A stretch of 64,000 bases of DNA from JBHYGK01 sp051859045 (GCA_051859045.1 JBHYGK010000009.1:5929-69928); one strand, 5' to 3'; counted from the first letter of the stretch, positions 17,118 through 25,495 are shown. Translations and numbers: made by a program. Notes: generated from the letters alone by a model not told the origin.

Positions 17118-17642
17118 TCAGCGGCGCGCCCGCCGCCACAGCGCGGCGAGGGCGGGACGCAGGAGGAAGAAGGCGCAGGCCGACACCGCCGCGGCCACCG
17201 CGACGAACAGCAGCGGCAGCACCGGGCCCACCGCCGCCATCATGCCCACGATGAAGCCGACGCCGGCCTCGGCGCGGTAGCTGCGCACCACCAGGCCCGC
17301 GGCCAGCGCGCCCAGCGCGATCGCGTCGCTGGCCCCGGGCGGGCCGAGGGTGAAGGCCGCGGCCAGCGCGGCGCCCACCAGCAGCGCGCCGGCGCACAGC
17401 CACAGCGCGCCGCGCACGGCGCCCGCGTCGGTGCGCGCGCGCCGGCCCACCGTCAGCGCGGCGAGCCAGGCCAGGCCGGGCACCACCAGCAGGCCCCAGG
17501 CGTTGGAGATCGCCGGCAGCGAGGGGTCGGCCAGCAGGTGGTGGGCGCCGATGCCCCCGTGCATCGCCTCCCAGCCGAGCAGCGCGCCGACGGCGAGCAG
17601 GGCGAGGGCGATCGACAGGGATGGGAGCGAGCGCGGGGGCAT
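17118..17642 (-). CDS. Integral membrane protein, unknown function
   Basis: 174 aa from the ATG at 17642. The frame stays open upstream but that part is Arg/Pro-rich and unlikely to be coding. Five to six hydrophobic helices (LPSLSIALALLAVGALLGWEAM; ISNAWGLLVVPGLAWLAALTV; LWLCAGALLVGAALAAAFTL; AIALGALAAGLVV; VGFIVGMMAAVGPVLPLLFVAVAAAVSACAFFLL). Not recognised. Confidence 0.6.
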   Translation of the reverse strand: MPPRSLPSLSIALALLAVGALLGWEAMHGGIGAHHLLADPSLPAISNAWGLLVVPGLAWLAALTVGRRARTDAGAVRGALWLCAGALLVGAALAAAFTLGPPGASDAIALGALAAGLVVRSYRAEAGVGFIVGMMAAVGPVLPLLFVAVAAAVSACAFFLLRPALAALWRRARR

Positions 17643-17726
17643 GCGGGGGCGCCGTGGCGGGGGAGCCCACACGCTACGTCCGCGCCGCGCCGCGCGGAGG
17701 TGCCACACGTCACCCGAGCGCCGGGC

Positions 17727-18143
17727 TCAGGCGGGGCGCTCGAACGTCTCGGGCAGGCCCACCCAGGCGTGGCGGCGCTCCTCGTAGTTCGACACCGTGG
17801 GCGGCGGGAAGCCGGGATCGGCGAACGCGCCCAGCGGGATCGCCACCAGCCCCGGCATCGCCTCGATGGCGAAGTGCACGGTGGCCCCGCAGTCGGGGCA
17901 GAAGTGGAAGGTGGCGCGGCGGCCTTCGTCGCCGATCCGGGTATAGGCGGTGCTGCGGCCGCTGATGCGCACGTCGGCCTCGGGGAAGCGCGCCTGCGCC
18001 GCGAAGGCGCTGCCGCTGCGGCGCTGGCAGTCCAGGCAGTGGCAGACCGAGATCCGCAGCGGCGTGCCGCGCACGCTGGCGCGCAGCTGGCCGCAGCTGC
18101 AGGCCGCTTCGCGCGCGGTCGCCTCGGATGGGGCCGCGCTCAC
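17727..18143 (-). CDS. GFA/CENP-V family zinc protein
   Basis: 138 aa. The eight-cysteine zinc pattern of the GFA fold is visible: ACSCGQLRASV, ISVCHCLDCQRRSGSAF, and FHFCPDCGATVHFAI. GFA proteins were named for glutathione-dependent formaldehyde activation, but most members have no proven reaction. It overlaps the next minus-strand gene by 4 bp; a second GFA gene lies just upstream (18481-18879) on the other side of the EF-Tu-like gene. Confidence 0.85.
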   Translation of the reverse strand: MSAAPSEATAREAACSCGQLRASVRGTPLRISVCHCLDCQRRSGSAFAAQARFPEADVRISGRSTAYTRIGDEGRRATFHFCPDCGATVHFAIEAMPGLVAIPLGAFADPGFPPPTVSNYEERRHAWVGLPETFERPA

Positions 18144-18472
18144 GGCGGGCTCCCGGCGTCGCGCGCCGCGGACTTGCCGGTGACCAGGTAGACCTCGGTG
18201 CCCGGCACGATCGCCGCCTTCGGCACGTCCGCCGGCAGCGAGATCGGCGTGCAGACCTTGTCGCGCGGGACCTTGCGGCCGTAGCTGATGCGCTCGAAGC
18301 CGGCGATCGCGGTGTGGATCGAGGTGCCGTCGGGCAGCGCGAGCCGCAGCGCCGCGCCCACGCGCATCACGGGCAGGCGATCGTCCTGCGGGAGGCCCGG
18401 CACGAGCACGGGGCCGGCGCGACCGGACAGCATGAACGCGTCGACGACGGTGAAGAGGAGGAGGTCGGCCAT
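18140..18472 (-). CDS. Stand-alone EF-Tu domain II-like beta-barrel protein
   Basis: 110 aa. Begins ADLLLFTVVDAFMLSGRAGPVLVPGLPQDD and continues VGAALRLALPDGTSIHTAIAGFERISYG... LPADVPKAAIVPGTEVYLVTG. This order (F-x-V-x-D-x-F-x-x-S-G-R-G-x-V, a turn, V/L-x-L-x-x-P-D-G, T-x-I-x-G-F-E, then I-x-x-G-T/D) is that of domain II of translational GTPases. There is no G domain and no room for one. It sits between two GFA genes and overlaps one. Function unknown; the domain call is mine by eye. Confidence 0.6.
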   Translation of the reverse strand: MADLLLFTVVDAFMLSGRAGPVLVPGLPQDDRLPVMRVGAALRLALPDGTSIHTAIAGFERISYGRKVPRDKVCTPISLPADVPKAAIVPGTEVYLVTGKSAARDAGSPP

Positions 18473-18480
18473 CGCGGCGC

Positions 18481-18879
18481 TCAGCCCGGGAACCGGTCGA
18501 AGGCGGGCAGCGCGTGCGCTTGCGCCATCCAGCCCAGGCGCTCGGCCACCTGGATCTGCACGCGCGGCGGCAGCGCCTCGGGGTCGTCGAGCGTCGCGAC
18601 CTGCACGTCGACGATGCCCGGCAGGTGCTCGGCGTTGCGGTAGAACAGGCCGCTGCCGCAGTCGCCGCAGAAGCTGCGCATCGCGGCGCCCGAGGAGTTG
18701 ATGGTGCGCGGCTCGCCGCGGGTGAGCACCAGCGCGGCCTCGGGATACATCGCCCAGGCCACCATCGGCGCGCCGGCGGCGCGGCGGCAGTCGGCGCAGT
18801 GGCACAGCGCGGTGGAGTTCGGCTCGCCCTCGAGGCGGTAGGTGATCGCGCCGCACAGGCAGCGTCCGGTGAGCGTCAT
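18481..18879 (-). CDS. GFA/CENP-V family zinc protein (second copy)
   Basis: 132 aa. Zinc cysteines: GRCLCGAITYRLEG, ALCHCADCRRAAGAPMVAW and RSFCGDCGSGLFYRN, followed by the family's INSSGAAM and VQVATLDDPEALPP. Paralogue of the gene at 17727-18143 but not a recent duplicate, since only the zinc framework is shared. Starts 4 bp inside the upstream SGNH hydrolase gene, giving coupled translation. Confidence 0.87.
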   Translation of the reverse strand: MTLTGRCLCGAITYRLEGEPNSTALCHCADCRRAAGAPMVAWAMYPEAALVLTRGEPRTINSSGAAMRSFCGDCGSGLFYRNAEHLPGIVDVQVATLDDPEALPPRVQIQVAERLGWMAQAHALPAFDRFPG

Positions 18880-19703
18880 CGCACCGCCTCCGCGCGCGCC
18901 GCGGCCAGCGTCGGCAGCAGGCGGTCGCGCCAGACCCGGTAGCCCGCCTCGCTGGGGTGCAGGCCATCGACGAACAGCCGGCCGTCTTGCAGGCCTCCCG
19001 CGTCGACGAACGCCGGGTACAGGTCGAGCCACACGACGTCGCCCGCGAACTCCTCGCTGGTGGCCAGCGCCGCAAGCCGGGCGTTGACCGGACGCACCAC
19101 GGCGTCGTCGCGCTCGGGCTCCGACGTGGGCAGGATCGACTGCAGCACGATCCTTGCCTGGGGCTTGCGCGCACGCAGGGCGCGCAGGACCGCCACCACG
19201 CCCTCGAACACGCTGTCGGCCACCGGTGCCTCCGGGGCGTAGGAATTGTTGATCCCGACCATCAGCACGAAGAACTCGGGCGAGAGGGCCGCCGCGTCGA
19301 GCTGGCCGAGGCCGCCCTCGGCCCGCGGCCGGATCCGGTGCAGCAGGTGCTCGGTGCGGTCGCCGGAGATGCCGATGTTCAGGGCCAGGTCCCGGGGGGG
19401 CGCGCCCGCGAAGGACTCGTCCCAGATCCGGCGCCCGTGCTGGCGGCCCGGGATCCAGGGGTCGTCGCCCAGCAGCCAGAAGTCGGTGATCGAGTCGCCC
19501 ACAAACACTAGCCTCACCGCCCCCAGGCGGGCGGTGTCGGCCATCTGCGCATCGATCGCCGCCTGCCGCTGCTGCCAATACTCGACCCGCGCCGTGGGCT
19601 GGGTGGATGCGAAACCGGCGGCGCCCGCGCCAGCCGGGAAGGCGCCGAGGACGGTCGCGAGGGCGGCGCCCAGCAGGGCGTAGTGGGTGGGGCGGGCCAT
19701 CAC
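18876..19703 (-). CDS. Secreted SGNH/GDSL hydrolase
   Basis: 275 aa with a signal peptide (~res 1-29). Block I RLVFVGDSITDFWL holds the nucleophile Ser, block II is NIGISGDRTEHLLHRI, block III FVLMVGINNSY, and block V DGLHPSEAGYRVWRD holds the catalytic Asp and His. Best fit is the platelet-activating-factor acetylhydrolase-like / sialate O-acetylesterase branch of secreted esterases. Substrate unknown. The only obvious exported hydrolase in the one-way gene belt. Confidence 0.88.
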   Translation of the reverse strand: MMARPTHYALLGAALATVLGAFPAGAGAAGFASTQPTARVEYWQQRQAAIDAQMADTARLGAVRLVFVGDSITDFWLLGDDPWIPGRQHGRRIWDESFAGAPPRDLALNIGISGDRTEHLLHRIRPRAEGGLGQLDAAALSPEFFVLMVGINNSYAPEAPVADSVFEGVVAVLRALRARKPQARIVLQSILPTSEPERDDAVVRPVNARLAALATSEEFAGDVVWLDLYPAFVDAGGLQDGRLFVDGLHPSEAGYRVWRDRLLPTLAAARAEAVR

Positions 19704-19885
19704 GTGTCACCTCGGGGTGGGGGCGGGTCGCCCCGCGAGCCTGCGCGGGGGCCGGGCGATGGCACATCCTGCGCCCCCGGGGGGCGCTGCGCCACGCCCG
19801 TTCACCAGACGTCGATCACCGGCTCGAAGCGCGCGGCGGTGCCGCCGTGGGTGGCGACCGCAGCAGGCGCTTCAAGCGTTCGGCC

Positions 19886-20209
19886 TCAGCGCGGGGCCAC
19901 GAAGCGCGTCGTCGCCACGACGCCGCGCTCCACCACCACCACGCAGCTCGCGCGCAGCGTCGAGGGCAGGTCGTTGTGCAGGGTCAGCTCGCCGTCCTGG
20001 GTGGGGGCCGCGAGGTCGCCGGACAGGCCACGCTCGCCGGCCTGGCGGGCCACGTCGGCCACGGGCGTGCCCATCGCGAGGCCCGTGCACAGCTGCTCGA
20101 CCGGGCTGGCCATGAAGCCGGCGTAGGCACCCACGCCGAACAGCAGCGCGAACACGGCGACGAGGGTGGCGGCGATGGCCTTGAGGGCGGTGACGAGCGG
20201 GGTGGACAT
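19886..20209 (-). CDS. Small membrane-anchored protein, unknown
   Basis: 107 aa from the ATG at 20209. One N-terminal membrane segment (ALKAIAATLVAVFALLFGVGAYAGF), then a short periplasmic domain with EQLCTGLAMGTPVADVARQAGERGLSG and one more Cys (LRASCVVVVERGVVATTRFVAPR). No motif recognised. An upstream in-frame ATG at 20254 would add 15 residues. Confidence 0.55.
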   Translation of the reverse strand: MSTPLVTALKAIAATLVAVFALLFGVGAYAGFMASPVEQLCTGLAMGTPVADVARQAGERGLSGDLAAPTQDGELTLHNDLPSTLRASCVVVVERGVVATTRFVAPR

Positions 20210-20278
20210 GCGGGCCGGGCTCCGGTGGTGGGCGATGGGGGCGAGTATCGCCATGGCGGCGCCCGCACCGCCAGCGGT

Positions 20279-20719
20279 TCAGGCCCCCGCCGCGCGGTAC
20301 GCCGCCTTCAGGCGCCGGCACAGCATGAACGCCATCAGCTGCGCCACCGGATAGCCCGCCAGCCGCAGCGGGTTGAGGAAGTGCACCCAGCGCGGACGGG
20401 CGTACCAGCGCTGCATGCGCCGGCGCAGGTAGGCCTCCTCGTAGCCCCAGTCCGGCAGGATCGCGACCATGAACAGGCCGAGGACGGGCACCAGGGCCAG
20501 CGGCAGGAAGCACGACTCCAGCGCGAAGGAGGCGATCACGTCGCCGTGGACCACCCCGCGGATCTCGTCCCAGCTCGCGTACTGCGTCCGGAGCTTGGCG
20601 GCGATCCGCGGGTAGGCCTCCGCGCCGAGGCCGATCTCCGACCACGCCATCGACACGGTGTCCCACAGAACGAAGTGCTGCTGGCCGGGCTCGTGGCGCA
20701 GGGACGCTGCGGCGGCCAT
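20279..20719 (-). CDS. Membrane-associated protein of unknown function
   Basis: 146 aa from the ATG at 20719. A soluble N-terminal part (HFVLWDTVSMAWSEIGLGAEAYPRIAAKL) is followed by hydrophobic ASFALESCFLPLALVPVLGLFMVAILPDWGY and a basic stretch (YLRRRMQRWYARPRWVHFLNPLRL) before another hydrophobic segment. Seen in context next to a zinc-ribbon protein (4 bp apart). Not recognised. Confidence 0.55.
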   Translation of the reverse strand: MAAAASLRHEPGQQHFVLWDTVSMAWSEIGLGAEAYPRIAAKLRTQYASWDEIRGVVHGDVIASFALESCFLPLALVPVLGLFMVAILPDWGYEEAYLRRRMQRWYARPRWVHFLNPLRLAGYPVAQLMAFMLCRRLKAAYRAAGA

Positions 20720-20723
20720 GGGC

Positions 20724-21107
20724 TCAGTCCTGGGCCGAGGCCACGCGCGCCAGGCCGAACACGAAGCGCAGGCGCTCGCCGAAGGTCTCGTCCTTGAAGT
20801 CGCTGAACTCGCCGGCGTCGAAGAACACGCCGTGGCAGTGGCCGCAGGTCTCGATCGCGATGTGCGGCTGCCCGGCCACCAGCATGCGGAACAGCGGCTG
20901 GCGGTCCTTGGGGCACAGGCCGTGGCCGGTCCGCGCCACGGGCTTGGACGGGCGCTGCTGGTCGATCGCCTCCGCGCCGGCCAGCTCGCGCAGCTGCTCG
21001 TGCTCGAAGGCATCGAACCACAGGCCCTTGCAGGCGGTGCAGCGTTCGATCTCCACGCCCTGGTGGCGCAGCGTCTTGAGCGGGGCGTCGCAGGTGGGGC
21101 AATGCAT
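20724..21107 (-). CDS. Zinc-ribbon (zf-TFIIB type) protein
   Basis: 127 aa. Two CxxC...CxxC modules: HCPTCDAPLKTLRHQGVEIERCTACKGLWFDAFEHEQL and, in the second half, LCPKDRQPLFRM... IETCGHCHGVFFDAGEFSDFKDET. The 'C-x-x-C-x-G-x-W/F-F-D-x-x-E' form is the zf-TFIIB family, common next to membrane proteins. The true start at 21107 is the Met before HCPTC. Role unknown. Confidence 0.78.
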   Translation of the reverse strand: MHCPTCDAPLKTLRHQGVEIERCTACKGLWFDAFEHEQLRELAGAEAIDQQRPSKPVARTGHGLCPKDRQPLFRMLVAGQPHIAIETCGHCHGVFFDAGEFSDFKDETFGERLRFVFGLARVASAQD

Positions 21108-21240
21108 CGGGCGTCTCTCCGTGACAAGGGGCGGGCGCGGGGCCGGCCATGGTGCAGACGATAGCCGACACGTCGCCGCGCGGGAGCCCCGGCAGGGCCG
21201 GAGATCCGCGCGGCGGGCGACGGCGCGAGGCCGCGGCTCT

Positions 21241-21735
21241 TTACGCCGGATCCTCGTCGAGCAGCGGCTGCCGGGCGGGCAGCCAGTCGGGCGCATCGGC
21301 GTCCCCCGGCCAGCGGCCGTCCTCGCTGGGCCAGATCAGCTGCAGCGCCTCGAAGCCGGGGCCGTCGTGCAGCCAGCAGGCCGAGCGCAAGTAGGCGGCG
21401 CGGTGCGCGGCGGCGACGGCGCCGAAGCGCACGGCGTAGCCCGCGAGGAAACCGTCGTCGTGCATGCCCGGCGCGAAGCGCTCGCCGTCGCGGCAGCGCC
21501 GGTGGTAGTCGTTGACCAGCCCGTGCGCCACCTTGGCCTCCAGCCCGACGATGATCAGCTCGGGCGCCCCGCAGTCATGGGGGATGCCGATGGAATAGGT
21601 GAACGGCGGCGCGTCGCCGTCGCGATCGAACACCGAGGTGACGCTGCAGCCGAACGCCTCGATGTGGCGCAGCAGGTTGCGCTCGTAGTCGTTCTCGGGC
21701 GTCGGGAGTCCGGCGCCCGTCGCGCCGCCGCTCAC
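21241..21735 (-). CDS. DUF4262 protein
   Basis: 164 aa starting at a GTG (21735) whose TGA overlap with the upstream gene indicates coupling. DUF4262 hallmarks: HIEAFGCSVTSVFDRDGDAPPFTYSIGIP near the start, PELIIVGLEAKVAHGLVNDYHRR, then VRFGAVAAAHRAAYLRSACWLHDG and LQLIWPSEDGRWPGDADAP. Family function unknown; it is a frequent accessory-region and cassette-type gene. Confidence 0.78.
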   Translation of the reverse strand: MSGGATGAGLPTPENDYERNLLRHIEAFGCSVTSVFDRDGDAPPFTYSIGIPHDCGAPELIIVGLEAKVAHGLVNDYHRRCRDGERFAPGMHDDGFLAGYAVRFGAVAAAHRAAYLRSACWLHDGPGFEALQLIWPSEDGRWPGDADAPDWLPARQPLLDEDPA

Positions 21736-22055
21736 GGCGACAGCGTCCGCCACGCGCCCGACGCGCAGTCCAGCCCGCGCCGCGGGCCGAGCGGCCAGGC
21801 CTCGTGGTGGATCAGGCAGCCGGTGCCCACGGGGCGGTAGGTCACCGTCGGCCCGGGCAGCACGCCCAGCACGCGGGTGGCCACGACGCGTTCGGCCGCG
21901 GGCAGCGTGCCCGCCGCCTCGGCCTCGAGCAGCACGGCGTCCCGGAGCGCGTGGCTGGCCCCGCGCGCGCGGTGGTCGTGCGCGCCGCGGTAGCCCAGCG
22001 CCGCGAGGCCGGCGACGACGAGCAGGGCGAGGGGGAGGGCGATGGATCGGCTCAT
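21732..22055 (-). CDS. Small single-helix membrane or secreted protein
   Basis: 107 aa. One N-terminal hydrophobic segment (IALPLALLVVAGLAALGYRG), then an Ala-rich helix (ASHALRDAVLLEAEAAGTLPAAERVVATRV) and a C-terminal part with two Cys (GTGCLIHHEAW, LDCASGAWRTL). Translationally coupled to the DUF4262 gene. Unrecognised. Confidence 0.55.
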   Translation of the reverse strand: MSRSIALPLALLVVAGLAALGYRGAHDHRARGASHALRDAVLLEAEAAGTLPAAERVVATRVLGVLPGPTVTYRPVGTGCLIHHEAWPLGPRRGLDCASGAWRTLSP

Positions 22056-22140
22056 GCGTGGCGCTCGGTGAGGGACGGACGGGGCGGACCGGCAGGGGGG
22101 CGCCGGGCGCGCCGATCATCGCCCGGCCGGTGCGGACGCG

Positions 22141-22278
22141 TCATCCCGCCGTGCGGTGCTGCGGCGTCGTCGCGCCGCGGGCGAGGTGCGCCGCGACGGC
22201 GTCCGCGAACGCCAGCAGCGTCGCCTCGCCTGCCGCGAGGCCGAAGACCAGCCGGTCCTGGATCGCCGCTGCGTTCAT
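22141..22278 (-). CDS. 45-residue protein coupled to the CPBP protease gene
   Basis: Very short: begins MNAAAIQDRLVFGLAAGEATLLAFADAVAAHLARG. The ATG overlaps the stop of the CPBP gene (ATGA at 22275-22278), the main reason to think it is translated. Helical, not recognised. It could equally be a degenerate gene end. Confidence 0.35.
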   Translation of the reverse strand: MNAAAIQDRLVFGLAAGEATLLAFADAVAAHLARGATTPQHRTAG

Positions 22279-23141
22279 CGCGCCCACGCCGGCGGCACGA
22301 TGCGGCCGCGCCGCACGGCCATCACCAGCATCACCACGCCGGCGGTGGTGCACAGCCCCAGCGCCAGCACCGACGACTCCACGCCGAAGTCGCCGCCGGT
22401 GAGCCACGTCGGGCCCTCGATGCTCGCGCGGACCAGGCCCTGCTGGGCCTCGGTGCCCGAGACGATGCCCGAGAAGATGGCCGACTGCGTGTAGTTCCAG
22501 GCCATGTGGAAGCCCATGCTCAGCCACAGCCGGCGCGTGAGCATGTAGGCCGCGGCCAGCAGCACGCCGGCCTCGACCGCGATGAACAGCGCGCCCTCCA
22601 GCGTGGCCTGCGGGTTGACCAGGTGGACCAGGCCGAACGCCAGCGACGACACCACCAGCGCCGCCCAGCTGCCGAACCAGCGCTCCACCGCGCCGAACAG
22701 CACGCCGCGGAACAGCAGCTCCTCGAACACGCCAGAACTCAGCGCCATCGCGGCCGCCGGCAGCAGGTAGGCCACGGGGTTCAGGCCCTCGATGCGGTAG
22801 AGGCCCAGGGCGATCAGGACCAGCACGCAGCCCGTGTACAGCCCCGCGCCGACCAGCAGGCCGATGCCGAGCTCGCGGCCCATGCCGCGCACCGCCAGCT
22901 CGGTGGCGTCGCGTCGCTCGACGAAGCGCGCATAGCCCACGTAGACCGCGATGCCGGCAATGGCGAGCGCCGCGACGTGCAGCAGGGCCTTGATCGGAGG
23001 GTCGGCGAACGCGGTCATCGCGTCGCCGTTGAGGCCCATCATCACCACCAGCACGGTGCCCAGCAGCAGCACGCGCGCGGGCGGCGAGGCGAGCACGCGC
23101 CGGGCCAGGGACGGGGGGGCGGCATCGGGCATCGTCGGCAT
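22275..23141 (-). CDS. CPBP/Abi family intramembrane metalloprotease
   Basis: 288 aa with about eight membrane helices. The CPBP motifs are in order: FEELLFRGVLFG (EExxxR), FGLVHLVNP (FxxxH) and MGFHMAWNYTQS (HxxxN/D), which supply the catalytic glutamates and zinc-binding histidines of type II CAAX-like proteases. In bacteria such proteins are tied to bacteriocin self-immunity and membrane protein processing. Start set at the ATG 23141 just before a Pro/Ala-rich N-terminus. Confidence 0.87.
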   Translation of the reverse strand: MPTMPDAAPPSLARRVLASPPARVLLLGTVLVVMMGLNGDAMTAFADPPIKALLHVAALAIAGIAVYVGYARFVERRDATELAVRGMGRELGIGLLVGAGLYTGCVLVLIALGLYRIEGLNPVAYLLPAAAMALSSGVFEELLFRGVLFGAVERWFGSWAALVVSSLAFGLVHLVNPQATLEGALFIAVEAGVLLAAAYMLTRRLWLSMGFHMAWNYTQSAIFSGIVSGTEAQQGLVRASIEGPTWLTGGDFGVESSVLALGLCTTAGVVMLVMAVRRGRIVPPAWAR

Positions 23142-23221
23142 GGCGGTCTCCGCGGAGGACGGGCGGTGCCGAGGGTGGACCCGGCCCGCGGGGCGGTCAA
23201 TCCGGCCCCGGCGCCGCCGCG

Positions 23222-23473
23222 TCAGGGCTGGCGGCGCCAGCGCGCCAGCCGGCTCAGCGCGTAGGCCGCGCCGAGCAGGCCCAGCGCGATCGCGAGCCCG
23301 CGCGCGCTCTGGCCGGGCGTGGGGGCGAGGTCGCCGAGGAACATCGGCTCGCCCGGCAGCACCTGGCCGGACAGCAGCATGGACAGCTCGACGCCGGTGA
23401 CGGCCGCCAGCAGCATACCGGGCAGCAGCAGGGCGATCGCGACGAGCTGCAGCAGCACCCGCAGCAGCCTCAC
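23222..23473 (-). CDS. Small two-helix membrane protein (parent of a truncated cassette copy)
   Basis: 83 aa from a GTG at 23473 that overlaps the upstream stop (GTGA). Two hydrophobic segments (LLQLVAIALLLPGMLLAAVTGVEL and ARGLAIALGLLGAAYALSRLARW) flank LLSGQVLPGEPMFLG. The same core occurs in the frame at 31694-31897 (ELYMLWSGQVLPGMPTFPG), where the N-terminus is missing. Function unknown. Confidence 0.6.
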   Translation of the reverse strand: MRLLRVLLQLVAIALLLPGMLLAAVTGVELSMLLSGQVLPGEPMFLGDLAPTPGQSARGLAIALGLLGAAYALSRLARWRRQP

Positions 23474-23934
23474 GGCGCGACCTCCGAAGACGGGGGCTGC
23501 ACTGAATACTGCGAAAGCGCGACCAGGATGTCCTGCGCGACGGCCTCGGGTGAGCGGTACCTCCCGTCGATGGCCCACGCCAGCTCGTCTTCGAGCGCGT
23601 GCAGGTCTTCGAGGACATCGATCGGCAGCCGGACCTCATCCGCCACGCGCGACGCCAGGGCCAGGGCGTCGGTCGGCCCGATGCCACCGGCGCGCAGGCG
23701 ATCGGCGATATCGCCCAACAGCCGCAGGCCAAGGGCGGCCTCGTTCTCGGCGCTGGCGACCCTGTCCAAGGCCTCCAGGCAGGTGTCACGCCCATTGGCG
23801 ACGGCGATCTCGATGATCTCCACCGGCGGCTGCTCCATCGCGGCGACCACGGTGTGCGCCCAGTCCTTCGCGGCCTCGTAGTGCAGCACGCTGGTGCGGA
23901 TGCCCGTGCGGAAGTAGGCGCAGGTCCCGCGCAT
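23470..23934 (-). CDS. Helical protein of unknown function
   Basis: 154 aa from the ATG at 23934. Mostly alpha helix: YEAAKDWAHTVVAAMEQPPVEIIEIAVANGRDTCLEALDRVASAENEAALGLRLLGDIADRLRAGG, then PIDVLEDLHALEDELAWAIDGR. Such proteins are often immunity- or HEPN-like, but I see no R-x4-6-H motif. ATGA overlap with the gene upstream and GTGA with the one downstream: a tightly packed unit. Confidence 0.6.
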   Translation of the reverse strand: MRGTCAYFRTGIRTSVLHYEAAKDWAHTVVAAMEQPPVEIIEIAVANGRDTCLEALDRVASAENEAALGLRLLGDIADRLRAGGIGPTDALALASRVADEVRLPIDVLEDLHALEDELAWAIDGRYRSPEAVAQDILVALSQYSVQPPSSEVAP

Positions 23935-24092
23935 CAGCGGGCGTTGGCGGCGAGGGTGAGCTGCGTCGGCGTCTGGACATCGCACCTGGCCCTGTCCATC
24001 ACCGGGTCATCCACGCGCTCGGGCGCCCACGTGGTCGCGAGGCTGGGGCTGGACAGGCAAAGCGCGATGTGGAGGGCGGGCAGGCGGGTCAT
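23934..24092 (-). CDS. Short secreted peptide-like ORF
   Basis: 52 aa (TRLPALHIALCLSSPSLATTW...), a possible signal peptide followed by ~30 residues with VMDRARCDVQTPTQLTLAANAR. GGAG lies 8-11 nt upstream of the ATG at 24092, and its stop overlaps the next start. Little else can be said. Confidence 0.35.
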   Translation of the reverse strand: MTRLPALHIALCLSSPSLATTWAPERVDDPVMDRARCDVQTPTQLTLAANAR

Positions 24093-24165
24093 GCATGGTT
24101 CTCCGAGGTGAGGTCCGGTCGCGGGCGGGGATGCCAGGGCGCCAGTGGCGTTCCGCGCCCGTCCT

Positions 24166-24582
24166 TCATGGCGTCGCATCGCGGTATCCAAGGTCCAGGT
24201 CCTCATCGACGGCCGGTCCGGTACGGCAGATCACCGACACACAGTCATCCTCGCCGGTCACCAGGTACTCCTTGGCGTCAGGCGTGATGGTGGCGATCAG
24301 GCAGCCTTCCCGGCGGGACTCCTGCGACAGCCAGCCGCCGCCGGTGATCTCGAACAGCCAGCCGTTGGGGGTCGAACATGTCGGCCAGTACTCGAGCAGG
24401 TCGCGCTCGTCCAGGACGCGAAAGCCGATGACGTCATTGAACACCACCCGCCGGGGCGCAGCGGGCGGCAGGCCCCGCAGCCGGATCGTGAGCTCGCCGG
24501 GCCGGTACGTCAGCCCAAGCACTTCGCTGCCTCGGGGGAAGGCATCCCGTGGCTCGAGCGGGCGTGCCGTCACCTCACGCAT
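24166..24582 (-). CDS. Unknown small beta-rich protein, immunity-like
   Basis: 138 aa. Beta-rich: LGLTYRPGELTIRLRGL, VVFNDVIGFRVLDERDLLEYW, WLFEITGGGWLSQESRREG, KEYLVTGEDDCVSVICR. The pattern 'V-x-F-x-x-V-x-G-F-R-x-x-D-E' and the C-terminal 'E-Y-L-V-x-G' recur in small immunity or integron-cassette proteins. Start overlaps the upstream gene's end by 8 bp. Confidence 0.55.
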   Translation of the reverse strand: MREVTARPLEPRDAFPRGSEVLGLTYRPGELTIRLRGLPPAAPRRVVFNDVIGFRVLDERDLLEYWPTCSTPNGWLFEITGGGWLSQESRREGCLIATITPDAKEYLVTGEDDCVSVICRTGPAVDEDLDLGYRDATP

Positions 24583-25081
24583 GGGCGGCGTCCAAGGTCG
24601 GGAGAGGGGCTGCGTCGCCAGCCGATCCCGGCCTGCGGGCCGGACGGGCGGACGGATCCTTGCGCAACGCGATGAAGTACAGCACCAGGGGATGCAGCGC
24701 CTCGGGGGCCCTGAGCAGGGCCTCGCGCCGCCGCTTGCCGACCTTGCGATGCAGCACCGCCAGGGCCTGCCGCAGCGGATCCTTCGACGCCAGCGCGGGT
24801 TCGATGCCTTCATGCAGGAGATCCCAGCTCGCGGCCTTGAAGTCCCACGTCCTCATCTCGCCCCGGCCAACCAGCGCGTGCCTGCGCCAGCCGAGATGCC
24901 CGTCCTCCGGGAAGTACGTGGACGAGTCGCAGAAGTCAGCGATCTCCTCGCCATCGATCGTGATCCAGCCGCGGCTGCAGCGCGAGCGATGGTGGTGCCG
25001 CGTCACGTGCAGGGAGACCCGGTCGCGGATCTCCTCCGCGAACTCGGCTTCAACGCGGACCTTCAACTCCGACCATCGCAT
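24575..25081 (-). CDS. SF0329 family protein
   Basis: 168 aa. Starts MRWSELKVRVEAEFAEEIRDRVSLHVTRHHHRS and has GWITIDGEEIADFCDSS, the recognisable start of SF0329-type proteins, then EALLRAPEALHPLVLYFIALRKD. These are found scattered in accessory regions; the function is unknown. The C-terminal Pro/Ala tail is probably not conserved. Confidence 0.65.
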   Translation of the reverse strand: MRWSELKVRVEAEFAEEIRDRVSLHVTRHHHRSRCSRGWITIDGEEIADFCDSSTYFPEDGHLGWRRHALVGRGEMRTWDFKAASWDLLHEGIEPALASKDPLRQALAVLHRKVGKRRREALLRAPEALHPLVLYFIALRKDPSARPARRPGSAGDAAPLPTLDAAHA

Positions 25082-25183
25082 CGTGGGGCACCTGGTGCTG
25101 GGGGCTGGCGTCGCGTCAGAGGCCGACCCTGAACTGGCGGATCGCGACGTCGAACAGCGATGGCCTGATGACGGCCTCCATGG

Positions 25184-25468
25184 TCACGCGTGCCCCTCAT
25201 CGCGCGCAAGGTGTGCCTGCAGCTTGGTGAACACGCCATGCAGCGCGCGGGCGTAGGTGAACTGCCGGAACAGGCGGAGCGCGTGCATCGCCAGCAGCCC
25301 TCCGAACGCCATCGCGACGAAGACGGGGCGCTCGGCGAGCCAGCCGCCGACGCCCATGGCCAGTGGGACGCCCAGCTCCACGAACCAGGTGGGGAAGCGC
25401 ACCTTGGCATCCGGGGGCATCGAGGCGAACAGGGCGACCACGCGCTGTTCTTCATGGGTCAAGTGCAT
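25184..25468 (-). CDS. Small membrane protein, unknown
   Basis: 94 aa. Begins MHLTHEEQRVVALFASMPPDAKVRFP (a soluble helix), then two hydrophobic helices (LGVPLAMGVGGWLAERPVFVAMAFGGLLAMHALRL), and a basic C-terminal helix. Unknown role. A 100-bp spacer to the SF0329 gene holds nothing I can identify. Confidence 0.55.
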   Translation of the reverse strand: MHLTHEEQRVVALFASMPPDAKVRFPTWFVELGVPLAMGVGGWLAERPVFVAMAFGGLLAMHALRLFRQFTYARALHGVFTKLQAHLARDEGHA

Positions 25469-25495
25469 GGAGGCTCCGTGGGGATGGTGAGGCGA

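Noticed and set aside
19800..19885. Possible C-terminal gene fragment (THGGTAARFEPVIDVW) right behind the gene at 19886
   Set aside because: Only ~25 codons with no start; could be a remnant of a cassette gene, but too short to call.
24093..24165. GGCGCCAGTGGCGTTCCGC as another decayed attC
   Set aside because: Resembles the stem only loosely and neither core site can be placed; not better than chance in this GC range.
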